From assembly GCF_000150275.1 (NCBI RefSeq), contig NW_002060944.1:768860-832859 (forward strand): DNA of 64,000 bases, given 5' to 3'. This document shows, in pieces, positions 28,501 through 38,800 of the stretch (position 1 is its first letter; the number at the start of each line of letters is the position of its first letter). The translations under genes and the position numbers were made by a program. The notes under the pieces are model-generated. The model saw nothing but the letters and a program-made list of their open reading frames with translations. It was not told the DNA's origin and did no database searches. The stretch comes from Trichoplax adhaerens. Lineage: Eukaryota > Placozoa > Uniplacotomia > Trichoplacea > Trichoplacidae.

Positions 28501-31500
28501 TATATTGCGAATAAAATTTACGACTATTTATGCTATACTGTATACTGTAAATAAATCCAAGATCAATTTTAAACGTCATATTGGCATCTATCCATGATAT
28601 ACCTCACGCCTTTCTGCTCTATCTTCAAGCCATGCTATCGTTGTTGATAAAACATCGCTAATGGATAATTCTACTTTATCGCTGCTATGTAAGACAGTGA
28701 ATAATACGCCAATTTTAATTTCGAGAATTAATTAGTCAATCAAAGTAGATTAAATTAACTACAATTATAAATGTTTATTACGGTGCGATGACGGAGACAC
28801 TAGACGAAATTTATAACAGAATGGACTATGATCCTTTCTGTTTGCATTTCTGATATTCTATTGTATATTCAGTTTAATTTCATGTCGTTTTCTATTTCTA
28901 TCTATTACATTTATTATAGCATTCACTTTCATTGACATATAGTAGTACGTTAAGATTCTATTACTATCATTCTTAATTTCCACATTTATTACTGTTACCA
29001 TTGCAATCACTTACGATGTTACAAATTTTCGTAAACTTTCTAGATTAAAAAGATCACAAATTTCTTCATTATTTACAAGTTCAGTGTTCTAAAATGGAGA
29101 AAAAGCAATTACAGATTCATATCCATTCTGTGCATTAATTCATGCAGTCTATTACGATAAGCATATGACTCAATCATTATCTACCGTAAGCAATCTACTA
29201 GTTTGCTAAGTCAAAATGGCTGCTAGAATATCGAAAACAGTACTACTATCTCAATCGATAGAGGGATCACTTTATTAACTGTAAGCAATTTAAGACGAAA
29301 CCATAACAGCTTAGAGCATAATGTAACGAATGTAATATGTTTTATTGCCTTCAAGTCTGGATAATCTTGAACTACTGTCTGAAATAACAAGATAATCTAT
29401 TACAAGTTACGAACATTACATAACATGGAGGAAGAATACTTTTCTGTTGCTCATCAATACTCTCTGGGTTATCAAGTTGAAAATTCAACAGCACGAAGGG
29501 AATAGATGTAAAACTCTGTAGAGTCAAAGTCTACAATATCCTGTCATAGTCTATGTATATATATATTTATATATTGCAATCAACACATGAAGTGGCAGTG
29601 AGTTATTAAGGGTAAATCTTTCAACACGGTCTTTGTAACATATTCCCTTGTTTAAGACGACAAATAGAGTTGCATGGAATGGTCTACATTGGTTAATGAT
29701 AGGGTAGAAGAAGGTTAAGACGATGCATACCAATCGTGGATAAATGGGGTTTCCTAACCTGTAGTACTGTATGTAGGACTTGTACAAGTTGTTTGTATTA
29801 CAAATGATATGAAATAGAATTTCTCCTTGCCTAAGACTTGAACGATAATAAAGGTGTTTGGATAAATAATTCTGCCATGATTCAAGTCCTAGTGAAGAGT
29901 GGATTGGCGATTCTTCTATTATGTAATCCAGTTTAATCAGGATTGACCACAAGTTAATTAATCCAATTTATTTTATTATGATGGGGTAATTTAGTTAAAA
30001 GTACTCTTGGGCCCAATCCAAGATAGACACAATGAAACGAAATTTAAAGCTAGTGTATTTATCATTTTATCCAGTTAAATCAAGAATGACTACAAATCAT
30101 TTAATTCTATTGATTTCATTGTGATGGAGTTTATTGCAAAGTACCGTGGCCCCAATCAACGGTGACATGGTCCAATCACTTTTATAGCATAAATTAATGA
30201 ATTTAATTGATTTCATGATGATGAAGAAATTGATCAGAAAGTATCCAGATCCCTACCAACGATAGACAGACATAATCAAGCGACTTTTTGGAGCTCTTTT
30301 TTTCCATGATTTAATCCAGTTGAATTAGAAATGATGACAAAGCATGGACTACTAGAAAAACGACACGATTTTTTTTCTAGTAATCCATGCCATAAGCTAA
30401 CTAATCCAAGTTATTTGATGGTGATGGAGTCATTGATATTCTTGGAAAGTAACTAGGCCCCAATCACCGATGGACACAGTCCAACGTGATTGAGATGCCT
30501 GAATCCATGTTCTACTATGTATGGATTGGCAACGGGAAAAATTGCAAAATGACGATCTATGTAGTTTATCCATGCTGTAATATCCAAGCTTTACTATTGG
30601 AATGGTTATCAAGAGGATGAATTGATTCGTAGTATAATTTACGAAGAGTTTACTCTCTGTAAATAAAATACTACTAAGCTGGAAGAGCGGTGTTATCTAC
30701 TTCAATGATAATTTCATACCAACATGTCCATTTGTCCAGTCTATCATTTCTACTTTCTTTATGACATAACTCTAGCAAGTCTTACTTGCAATGATCAGAA
30801 GATACTCATTCATCATTCAGAATTGACTGCCAAAAAATACTACTGTATTCCCCTTCAAATTATGGTGTTATCCGTGGAACATGTCCACTCTATCATTTCT
30901 ACTTTCTTTACCACACAACTCTAGCAAGTCTTACTAGGAATGATGAGAATATAGTCATTCATCTATCAGAGTTGGCTCCATAAAGTATTATTCCCTTAAA
31001 ATTGCGATGCTATCCGTAAAATTGAATCATAAGTTTACACCAATAGGTCCAGTAAATCATTTCTACTCTGTGCATGACAAAACTCTAGGCGTCTTATTAC
31101 TAGCAATGATCAGAATATACCCAATCATCAATCAAAGTTGGCTAAAAAATAAATACAACACTACCAACTTCTTTTCACGGCTGAGTTGTATGAAAGTCTT
31201 GCTGGGAATGATCAGAATATATCCACTAATATATCAGCTATCCTTGATTATTTCAATATCATTTCCTATATTATTAATAGACCTAAATTCGACTGTACCA
31301 TTTTGACAAGGGAAAAATTGAGTAAACAAGAAGAAATAGTCAAGCTATCCTTGATCATTTCTATTCGTCTATGTAATCGATGTGTTCTACAAGTTAAACA
31401 AGTACAATCACAACGCCAAGGCAAGTAAACAAGCGCAAAATGTCCCGTTGGAGTAGAATAGACATGATCAAGACTCTCGTCATCGTGGAAATACTCGTAA

Positions 31501-34031
31501 GATCAAAAGTCCAAACGATCATTTTCCACGGTTCCAATCGGCAATTACTGACGATCGAAAGGCAGAATCGGCATGTTTTTAGTATTTGTTTTTATTGTTG
31601 TCGTCCTCCATGTCGACATGTCGACATGGAGATGGCGATAAAATAGCGATCTAAACTCGAATGCACAATCGTTGAACAAGTAATTCTATCCTCGTAAATT
31701 AGGGTGAATAGGGCGTCTAAAAGCAATGCTTTTGGAAAGGAGTAGGGTGGACAAGGTCAAGATCTCACTCAAGGCTTACTAGGGACAAGATGGAAACTAC
31801 AATATTGTCTAGTTCAATCCTATTCCCGTTTCAGCCGGCAGTAAGGGATTATTGATTGCAGGCGGGATTTTTTTAGCCATTTTTAAATCATGATCATTCT
31901 TGGCGCAATACACGTAGAAAAATAGAGCAATCTAGAATTCTAGATGCCTTTATCAATCCTCGTCGAGTAGAATAACTCCCTTTCCTTTCAGAATCCTTGT
32001 CCAATGGAACCGTAAAAGAAGACCCCCACCCGGTCAAGGTTATTCGAAAAACATGAGTAGAAAGGAGAATCCATTTTGTACGCGTAGTTTAATCCGATGG
32101 TAGTGGGCCATGTTGATGTCAACTAGAACAATCTACCGACTGGTTTCCACGTTTACAGTAGTTTATTTTGGTTGCTAGAATCACGTCGAAAATGCACATC
32201 AATTATTCTTCTACTTAGTAGAATCCAATCGTATAGTAAACTGTAGTATTCCAATCGAAATCAATTCTAGCAAACTATCGATCGCCGACTAGGCATTCAT
32301 GAATAAAGAGAAGTATTGCTGGCAACTGGAACCTTGCACAATCCAATCAGTATAAGAGTATCGTCGTCTTCAAGTTGAAAATTCATTCAACCTGCCAATT
32401 CATTGCAGGCTAGATATGAAAAAACAGTAAGAAAATATGGCTGCAAACTGCAACCTTGTCCAACTTTAATCCAGTCGTTCAGTATAGTAGACTGGTTGAA
32501 AATCAACTGGAGCTCATCGATTGCAGGTTCGATATTAAGAAAAAACATTGCTCCCAACGGTAACCTTGAATTGTAGAATATACCCGTATAGTATTCAAGT
32601 TGAAATCAACAGCTTTATCGATTGCAGGCTAAACTGCTTTCATGTGTATGTTTGTGGTACTACATATGGAAAAGGTTGATTCAAATGCATCTTTCATTTC
32701 GTCGAGTAGATCAAGTCCTTTGAAAGGTAAATAAATAAGCCTCTTTTGCAATAAAGAATGAACATTGTCAAGAACTTGTTCGCATTTGGATCTGAACGAT
32801 ATCGTAATTCAGTTGGAATCATGATCGATGGCAGAATAGAATTGCGTTGAAAAGACATCATGTTATGCCAAGTACGCATAGCAAATGGAGTTGAAGATCG
32901 ATTTCAGAAGAGTTCTTAGACTGATCATGTCCAAAGTTGGAAGGTATTCGTCTACATTAATAACGGGGTATTAGAAAGTAATCTACAGTGATCTAATGAA
33001 CATGGTCAAGACCCTTGTTGCCGTTGTTAGGAAATAGAGACGAAAACGACCATTTCGACTAGTTTAATGGCATTATCGTGGGTAGTATTGAAGTTGGAAA
33101 TCAATCATCGGCTCTCGATGGAGATTGGACATGTTTTGGAGTGTTTATTTTGGGGGAGCGATGGGAATCCCTGTAAGCCCTGCTAGGATAGATATCTACC
33201 GGCTCAGGGTTGGCGTAAATCCAAGACAAGAAGTTATCCCGATCGCCATAAGCACGAGCGGAATCTTATGACAATGATGGATCGATTTCTACTACTCCAT
33301 CATGGCAATAAAACTTGTCTTGATTAAGAAAGCTATGGCCTAGACAAGATCATGGATGGCATTTTCCATTCGATCGCAATGATCAAGCAGCAAGAAGGAC
33401 GCGATCGGGTTGATCATCATCGCTCAAGTAGGCGAATTCAGCGACGATGACGATGCATTTCAATCATCAGGAATCAATAAACTCTATCCAAGGAAATCAT
33501 CATCATTCGTTGTCGATCCATTGCTTAAGATCGATAGAAATGGATGGAAATGATTGAAATGTTATGTCCAAAAGGATTGCTGATAGAAAAATAATAACAA
33601 TACTATGTTGGCAATCCGAGCCATGTTGATGATGGCTGCATGATACTGCAAGTCTGCTCGATTGCTGTCAAAGAGTAGTGCATCAAGTTTGCATCATGAT
33701 AGATCGACTTGGTCATACTTCAAGTCTACCTATGGCATAAATCCATCTTGGCCACTCGATGCAAACTATGCCAATCTTGATGGTAGCGAACAAGAAATGG
33801 ATAACTTTGCATCAAGCTTTGGCCATTAGGAGTCGGATTGGACGTATGACTCAGCTGTCCAACCATGTCGCTAGTCTAACGTCATGACTGAACAGGCTGA
33901 ATGCGAGTAAACCCTATCAAATGTCAAGCCGACTAGACGCTAACTTTCCGTCTTACCTCAGTGTCCGATTCATCCAACAGCTCGTCGCTTTCGTTACTGT
34001 CTTCTCCAGAATTCGATTCTACATTACCCAT
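10538..34031 (-). CDS. ZZEF1: ZZEF1: zinc finger ZZ-type and EF-hand domain protein, multi-exon
   Basis: A very large gene, many exons, read from 34031 down to a stop at 10538-10540. Domain order matches vertebrate ZZEF1 (about 2960 aa): MGN start, EF-hand, DOC/APC10 domain, long helical body, CUB-like domain with YENN and VEFDERC, an exon with DQKDF...VEGCGLELEK (18126-18502), two ZZ zinc fingers (16801-17362), a segment with DKESLSITVP (about 16100), RVLGLISTML (about 15800), an acidic Ser-rich linker with DPLEGLP (about 13600-13816), VLYARKIV...NWP (12400-12573), then a second CUB-like domain (11624-12290). ZZEF1 is a histone-tail and SUMO-binding scaffold in vertebrates; its role here is inferred. 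Exons 1-11 join in phase; many middle exons were recognised only by similarity, so the complete transcript is not resolved. The last exon (10538-10654) is the least certain. Intron 1 is 4.9 kb and repeat-filled. Confidence 0.93.
11624..12573 (-). CDS. ZZEF1: ZZEF1 C-terminal CUB-like domain and preceding exon
   Basis: Exon 12400-12573 gives AASVLYARKIVSFVFANWP; 12147-12290 gives FKTRESSHDYDNDDETN; 11811-11912 gives RDCDILTLATSSSFQENRHD and FSGAGPWDKIILPG; 11624-11711 gives GDTVHFKFTC...DWGWKFTV. The order and spacing match the second CUB-like domain of ZZEF1. A short exon joining 12147 to 11912, expected to carry the PGA...F segment, was not resolved. Confidence 0.9.
16801..17362 (-). CDS. 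ZZEF1: ZZEF1 tandem ZZ zinc fingers (three exons)
   Basis: Exons 17221-17362, 17062-17113 and 16801-16911 join in phase. The first finger shows CDGCERI, then CRDLDLCTDCY; the linker is GVRPEEHMGEYEVVEF; the second shows CHSCRSFIIG, CSSC and CYGCF. These are the Cys pairs of ZZ fingers, which bind zinc and, in vertebrate ZZEF1, contact the histone H3 tail and SUMO. The second finger has WCYGC where the family usually has DLCYGC. The open frame running on past 16911 is intron. Confidence 0.93.
20436..20983 (-). CDS. ZZEF1: ZZEF1 first CUB-like domain (three exons)
   Basis: Exons 20882-20983, 20718-20785 and 20436-20598 join in phase. They read WNEESNHNYENNLHVTK, then PGAHSFVVEFDERCRTE, then FDYLEF...KVGFEKWP...FNSDSSNTDWGYKFK. 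This is the beta-sandwich pattern (Ser-His-x-Tyr, ...PGA...FDxRCxTE..., WGYKF) found once in the middle and once near the C terminus of ZZEF1. It is probably a ligand-binding sandwich; its partner is unknown. Confidence 0.92.
25973..29088 (-). CDS. ZZEF1: ZZEF1 exons 2-11 and DOC end: EF-hand and DOC/APC10 domain
   Basis: Ten exons follow exon 1 in continuous frame: 29015-29088, 28603-28684, 27891-27962, 27739-27798, 27533-27605, 27335-27396, 27104-27227, 26879-26984, 26716-26781, 26466-26612. They cover residues ~26-313. Seen: TIAWLEDRAERRE; an EF-hand around residues 90-121 (AFDQLDIEGQG); CWQSDG...THWIR and DQSYMPKQVSV, typical of the DOC domain, a jelly roll first known from the anaphase-promoting complex. 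The DOC domain ends in an exon finishing at 25973 with GGCDTRIRGIKTIG. The link between 26466 and that exon is not in simple phase, so a small exon or another donor (GTAACT at about 26479) may be involved. Confidence 0.9.
29960..30530. repeat. Decayed tandem repeat, block 1 of ZZEF1 intron 1
   Basis: At least four diverged copies, near 29977, 30120, 30216 and 30416. Each has a TGATGGAGT-like start, a GAAAGTA element, and a CCCCAATCAnCGnTGGACA-like end. Spacing varies from ~100 to 200 bases, consistent with an old array broken by indels. Confidence 0.65.
30727..31250. repeat. Decayed ~150-bp tandem repeat, block 2 of ZZEF1 intron 1
   Basis: Three clear copies and a partial fourth. Each reads roughly CCAnTCTATCATTTCTACT...CAACTCTAGCAAGTCTTACT...AATGATCAGAATAT, starting near 30735, 30888, 31047 and about 31185. 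Open frames here (such as 31007-31306) are a by-product of the repeat, not genes. Confidence 0.75.
31607..31630. repeat. Perfect 24-bp palindrome
   Basis: Positions 31607-31630 read the same on both strands. The core is ATGTCGACATGTCGACAT, containing two GTCGAC sites. It lies inside repeat-rich ZZEF1 intron 1. It could extrude as a hairpin or be a dimeric protein site; no further support. Confidence 0.85.
31730..32640. repeat. Decayed ~115-bp tandem repeat, block 3 of ZZEF1 intron 1
   Basis: Related units near 32315, 32436 and 32547 share ATTGCTnnCAACTGnAACCTTG, then TCAAGTTGAAAATCAAC, then ATCGATTGCAGG. A similar ATTGATTGCAGG occurs at about 31850, implying further decayed copies. Base composition is less AT-rich than the flanking exons' introns. 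Confidence 0.6.
33957..34031 (-). CDS. ZZEF1: ZZEF1 exon 1: N-terminal myristoylation-type peptide
   Basis: A 75-base exon from ATG (34029-34031 on the minus strand) to a GAG|GTAAGA donor. It encodes 25 residues, MGNVESNSGEDS followed by an acidic Ser/Asp/Glu stretch. Vertebrate ZZEF1 also begins MGN with a Ser/Glu-rich tail. Gly2 with Ser at position 6 fits the N-myristoylation consensus, so the protein may be membrane-tethered. Phase 0 joins exactly to the exon at 29015-29088. Confidence 0.85.
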
Positions 34032-35858
34032 TGCCAATAAGATTGCTTCCTTTATCAATCAAGATGGCAAGAAATAAATTAAAACTTGGATATAACCGCT
34101 GGCCAGGGATTAATGTCCGGCAATATTCTGATTCTCTTAATCGATGACGAAGAAGAGAGTCTATCAAGGAATGACAGTCTGTCCGTCGGTAGTAGATGGG
34201 TTGACGGACGTTCGGACAGTGGGAAGTGTTTTCCAAGGCTGTACAGTGTCTGGTTTGGTATTACAGTGTATAGGCTTTTGTATAAGAAATGGGAGTCAAC
34301 CTGGGGTATCCCATGTTAGCAGTTTCCTTCTGAGTGTGCTCAGAATACCCGTCACTTTCGACCGAGTAGTCTACCTACGAAAGCATAGCACCGTAAACTA
34401 TGGCTGTCTATCAGAAGAAAGTAAATACGTCAAGAGACTATAAGCTGGAGTCTACTCTGTGTAGTAATATAGCATACAGTATTAAGGTCTGATTGCATCC
34501 AATCGTTCTAGCTGGAGCTCAATGGAGTCCTAAGCCAGACAATCGTATAATTATTTTCAATCGAGGCAACAGACCTCGCTGGAGTCGAGGAGAGCCTTCA
34601 TATTATTCATTATCACGTCCATGTTTTTACTCGATCTACATGTGCTATGCAGCTTGTCAGTCTAGACTCGTATACGAGAATTTTGAGCAGCAGTAGCGTA
34701 CAGCTTGTGCAATGTGCAGCGTGCAGGCCATGACAACAGAATGCTTCTTCTTCTACAAGTTTACTGCACGATGCACTAGGCAGTCTAGGCGCTAGAGCAG
34801 AAGGAAGTTACCGCAATCGCATCAAATGCATATAGATCAGTACTTACTCAGCAATTGCTTGAATTCATTGTATCAATAAGCTGATAACAAGAGTAAATTG
34901 GAGGTGATACTTGTAGCAAAATAGAGCTGCAAGCGTAGTCGAATCAATCAGTCCAAGGCCTGCAAGGACCGAAGAAGTAGAAGGAAGCTGCCGCAATCGC
35001 ATTAATTGCATTAGTATAGATCAGTACTTACTCAGCAATTGCTTGAATTCATTGTATCAATAAGCTGATAACAAGAGTAAATTGGAGGTGATACTTGTAG
35101 CAAAATAGAGCTGCAAGCGTAGTCGAATCAATCAGTCCAAGGCCTGCAAGGACCGAGTGAGTCAGCCTAGTCATGGCTATCCTAGTCAGCATGTAGCCGC
35201 TCTGATGCAGTACTAACTCGACTCAAGCATCCGTTGTTTTGCATGCCTACACCAAGCGTAGCATCACAATCTATCTCGTCCACACCCAATGCCGTTGTAT
35301 TTCAGCTACCATAGTAAAAGCAGTATACAATCGACGTGTATATACGATGCAAGATACTCCACTACCATCAGCTGGAAACCAAATCGATTGCCATAACGAT
35401 TGTCCTATCCAATAGCGATGTCTAGCATACTTCCCCCGTACAGTAGGCACAAGTGGTTTGGACCAATCACAAGCCTCCATTTTATGACGTCAAGATTTGA
35501 ATTTGAGACAACAATAGCCGAGGCGGCAGGAAACATCTGCTCCAAGCTGCTGTTAAGCGTCGAGTAGACTGTTCCATACTGTTGATCGATCAACTAGGTT
35601 TAGTATAGTCGCTTGGGATCGTATTTTATTCTGTATAGCGTAACGCATCGTATCGCCAAGTTGGCAGTTAAATCGTGTCGAAAACGACTCATGTTTCAGG
35701 CATTGGACTGATGTTGGTATGAGGTCCAATCGATCTGCCGCTTATTTCCTCGATTGGGCATCCATCTTGCTCGATTTACTTTGCTAATCCAGGCCTAAAC
35801 TCGTCTAAATTAGCCATTTTAACCACTGTTCTCTGTGCTAAGACAGCTTAACGCCATC
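34032..35858. other. Head-to-head intergenic region ZZEF1 / NUF2
   Basis: A 1.8-kb spacer separating two divergent translation starts, so it must hold both promoters and 5' leaders. It is less AT-rich than the window average. I recognise no coding exon; the overlapping open frames on both strands at 34024-34443 are mutually exclusive and lack motifs. It contains a two-copy ~180-bp duplication at 34799-35154. Confidence 0.6.
34799..35154. repeat. Two-copy ~180-bp tandem duplication
   Basis: Copy 1 (about 34799-34970) and copy 2 (about 34979-35154) both start GAAGGAAG...CCGCAATCGCAT and end GGCCTGCAAGGACCGA. The inner ~120 bases are almost identical. The two differ by a few bases and a small insertion (TTAG) in copy 2. 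The near-identity suggests a recent event close to the NUF2 promoter. Confidence 0.9.
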
Positions 35859-38800
35859 ATGACCACTGTAGCAGCGTCTTCGTATGCTTTTCCAATTCTC
35901 AGTGTAGCAGATATTGTCAATTTTATCAAGCAACGCTTTCCAAACATTGCCTATGTTACTGCGGATGATATCAACAAACCTCAGGTAAGCCTCTTCTATC
36001 CCACAAAATACTACCCAATTGAAGCCAATCGATCCTAGTTAGTCGAGTAGAAAGTAGGACTGCATCCCCTAAACGCCTAGAATACATTCAAAATTAGCTC
36101 GGTTGTCCTTATCCATTCGTTTAGTAACGCGATAGCTTACGATCTTACTTCAAACTATGGCAAACTAGCGTTCGATCGACAGTGATGACCCATTCAAATC
36201 AGCTTGGCGATGCTTGTCCAATCGATCAGTAAATCTAGTTCAGGGATCATAGACTACTGCTCCATCTAATTTATTGACTATATAACAGCATAGAGAGATT
36301 CAAAACTAGCTTGGCTGTCCTTATCCATTCGTTTAGTAACACGATAGCTTGCGATCTTACTTCAAACTATGGCAAACTAGCGTTCGATCGACAGTGATGA
36401 CCCATTCAAATCAGCTTGGCGATGCTTGTCCAATCGATCAGTAAATCTAGTTCAGGGATCATAGACTACTGCTCCATCTAATTTATTGACTATATAACAG
36501 CATAGAGAGATTCAAAACTAGCTTGGCTGTCCTTATCCATTCGTTTAGTAACACGATAGCTTGCGATCTTACTTCAAACTATGGCAAACTAGCGTTCGAT
36601 CGACAGTGATGACCCATTCAAATCAGCTTGGCGATGCTTGTCCAATCGATCAGTAAATCTAGTTCAGGGATCATAAACTACTGCTCCATCTAATTTATTG
36701 ACTATATAACAGCATAGAGAGATTCAAAACTAGCTTGGCTGTCCTTATCCATTCGTTTAGTAACGCGATAGCTTGCGATCTTACTTCTAACCATGGCAAA
36801 GTACCGCCCGATCGACAATCATTGAGGGAGTCGACCTATTCAAATCAGCTTAGCGATGGTTGTCCAATCGATCAGTAAATCTAGTTCAGGGATCATAGAC
36901 TACTGTTCCATCTAATTTATTGACTATATAACAGCATAGAGAGATTCAAAACTAGCTTGGCTGTCCTTACCCATTCGTTTAATAACGCGATAGCTTACGA
37001 TCTTACTTTAAAGCATGGCAAAATAGCGTTCGATCGACAGTCATGACCTATTCAAATCAGCTTGGCGATGCTTGTCCAATCGATCAGTAAATCTAGTTCA
37101 GGGATCATAAACTACTACTCCATCGGATTGATTAAGTATACAACAGCATAGAGAGATTCAAAATTAGTTTGGCTGTTCTTATCCATTCGTTTAGTAACAC
37201 GATAGCTTGCGATCTTACTTCAAACCAAGGCAAAGTACCGCTCGATCGACAGTTATGACTCATTCAAATCAGCTTGGCGATGCTTGTCCAATCGATCAGT
37301 AAATCTAGTTCAGGGATCATAAACTACTGCTCCATCTGATTGACTGATTATACAACAGCATAGAGAGATTCAAAATTAGCTTGGTTGTCCTTATTTATTC
37401 GTTTATTAACGCGATAGCTTACGATCTTACTTTAAAGCATGGCAAGATAGCGTTCGATCGACAGTTATGACCTATTCAAATCGACTTGGCGATGCTCGTC
37501 CAATCGATCAGTAAATCTAGTTCAGGGATCATAAACTACTTCTCCATCGGATTGATTGAGTATACAACAGCATACAGAAATTCAAAATTAGTTTGGTTAT
37601 CCTTATCCAATACTTTAGTAACGCTAAAACTTACGATCTGACTTCAAAGCATGGAAGAATACCGCTCGATCGACAATCGTTGAATAGAGTAGAGGGATTT
37701 AAATCAGCTTGATGACTGTTGTCCAATAAATCAGTAAATCTACTTAGTGGATTATACAATACTGCTCGATGTAATTTACTTATTATACAGTATAACTGCA
37801 TAGATGATTCCAAATTAGTTTAAAAGAATTGTCCTTATTCTATAGCTTAGTAAAGCAAGACTACATTAGAAGCCTGAAAAAATACCCCTGGATCGACAGT
37901 CATTGAAATAAGTCGACGGATCCCAATCAGCTTGACGATTGTTATCAAATCAATTAGTCAATCTAATGAATGGATTAAGTAAATCTAAGTTTTTGCTTTA
38001 AGTAAATCCAGTGAATGCATGCTATAATACTGATCATTCTACTTTACTTATTATACGAGTAGAATAAAGTAGACAAATTCATAATTAGCTTGGTTGTCCT
38101 TATCCAATACTTTAGTAACGCTAAAACTTCAGTCATTGAAAAGAGTAGACGGACTACTGGTAGAATGACCTTGATAATTTTTGTCTAAAAAATAAATCAC
38201 TAAATCTAGTTAATAGATTATAAAATACTCCCTGCTCTCGTAGACTAATGATATCGTAACATGGATAGATTGAAAATTGACTTCATTGTCCTTATCCCAT
38301 CGTTTAGTAACGCTAAAAGCTTGCTTTCTCATCACGCAATCAAGTTAGACTCGAAAAAAATAGACGCATCGAGATCGGTCTACACAGTACTGTTGGCTTA
38401 TTCTTGACGTTTGCAAATTTCAACCAAGCTCAAGCATTAACAAATACCTTGCTAGAGGATTGCTCACAAACTGAACGCTATATTCTTTGCATTCCATACT
38501 AGAGACCAGCATTTCGTGATACTGCAGTCTTCTATTTCTCCGCTTTCGCCATATAAAATGTTCACCCATGATGTAGTTTTCTATCACCTAGTATTAAGAA
38601 AGGTTCAGAAAAAGCAACACTGTATCCCATCATTTCACCACAACTGTAGACTACCAATATTCACCAATGATACAGTTAGGATCTTGGATAGCACCTTCTA
38701 CGGTCGAGAAATGTATTCATCTATTCCACTGGTGTAAACAACAAATTTTGATCAATGATATAGTAGAATCTTGTGCTCTACAGGTGCCGCTTGTAGACAA

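Noticed and set aside
29551-29952. 133-codon minus-strand frame in ZZEF1 intron 1
   Set aside because: No domain, and it is not joined in phase to the exons on either side, which already connect directly (33957 to 29088). Long for chance, but unsupported.
31007-31428. Overlapping plus-strand open frames with repeated peptide segments
   Set aside because: The peptide repetition (NDQN, FNIIS) follows directly from the ~150-bp DNA repeat; the frames shift between copies, which would not occur in a selected protein.
34024-34443. Overlapping open frames on both strands near the ZZEF1 start
   Set aside because: Only the end of the minus frame overlaps real coding (the MGN exon), and in another frame. 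The others have no motifs and are by-products of a less AT-rich stretch.
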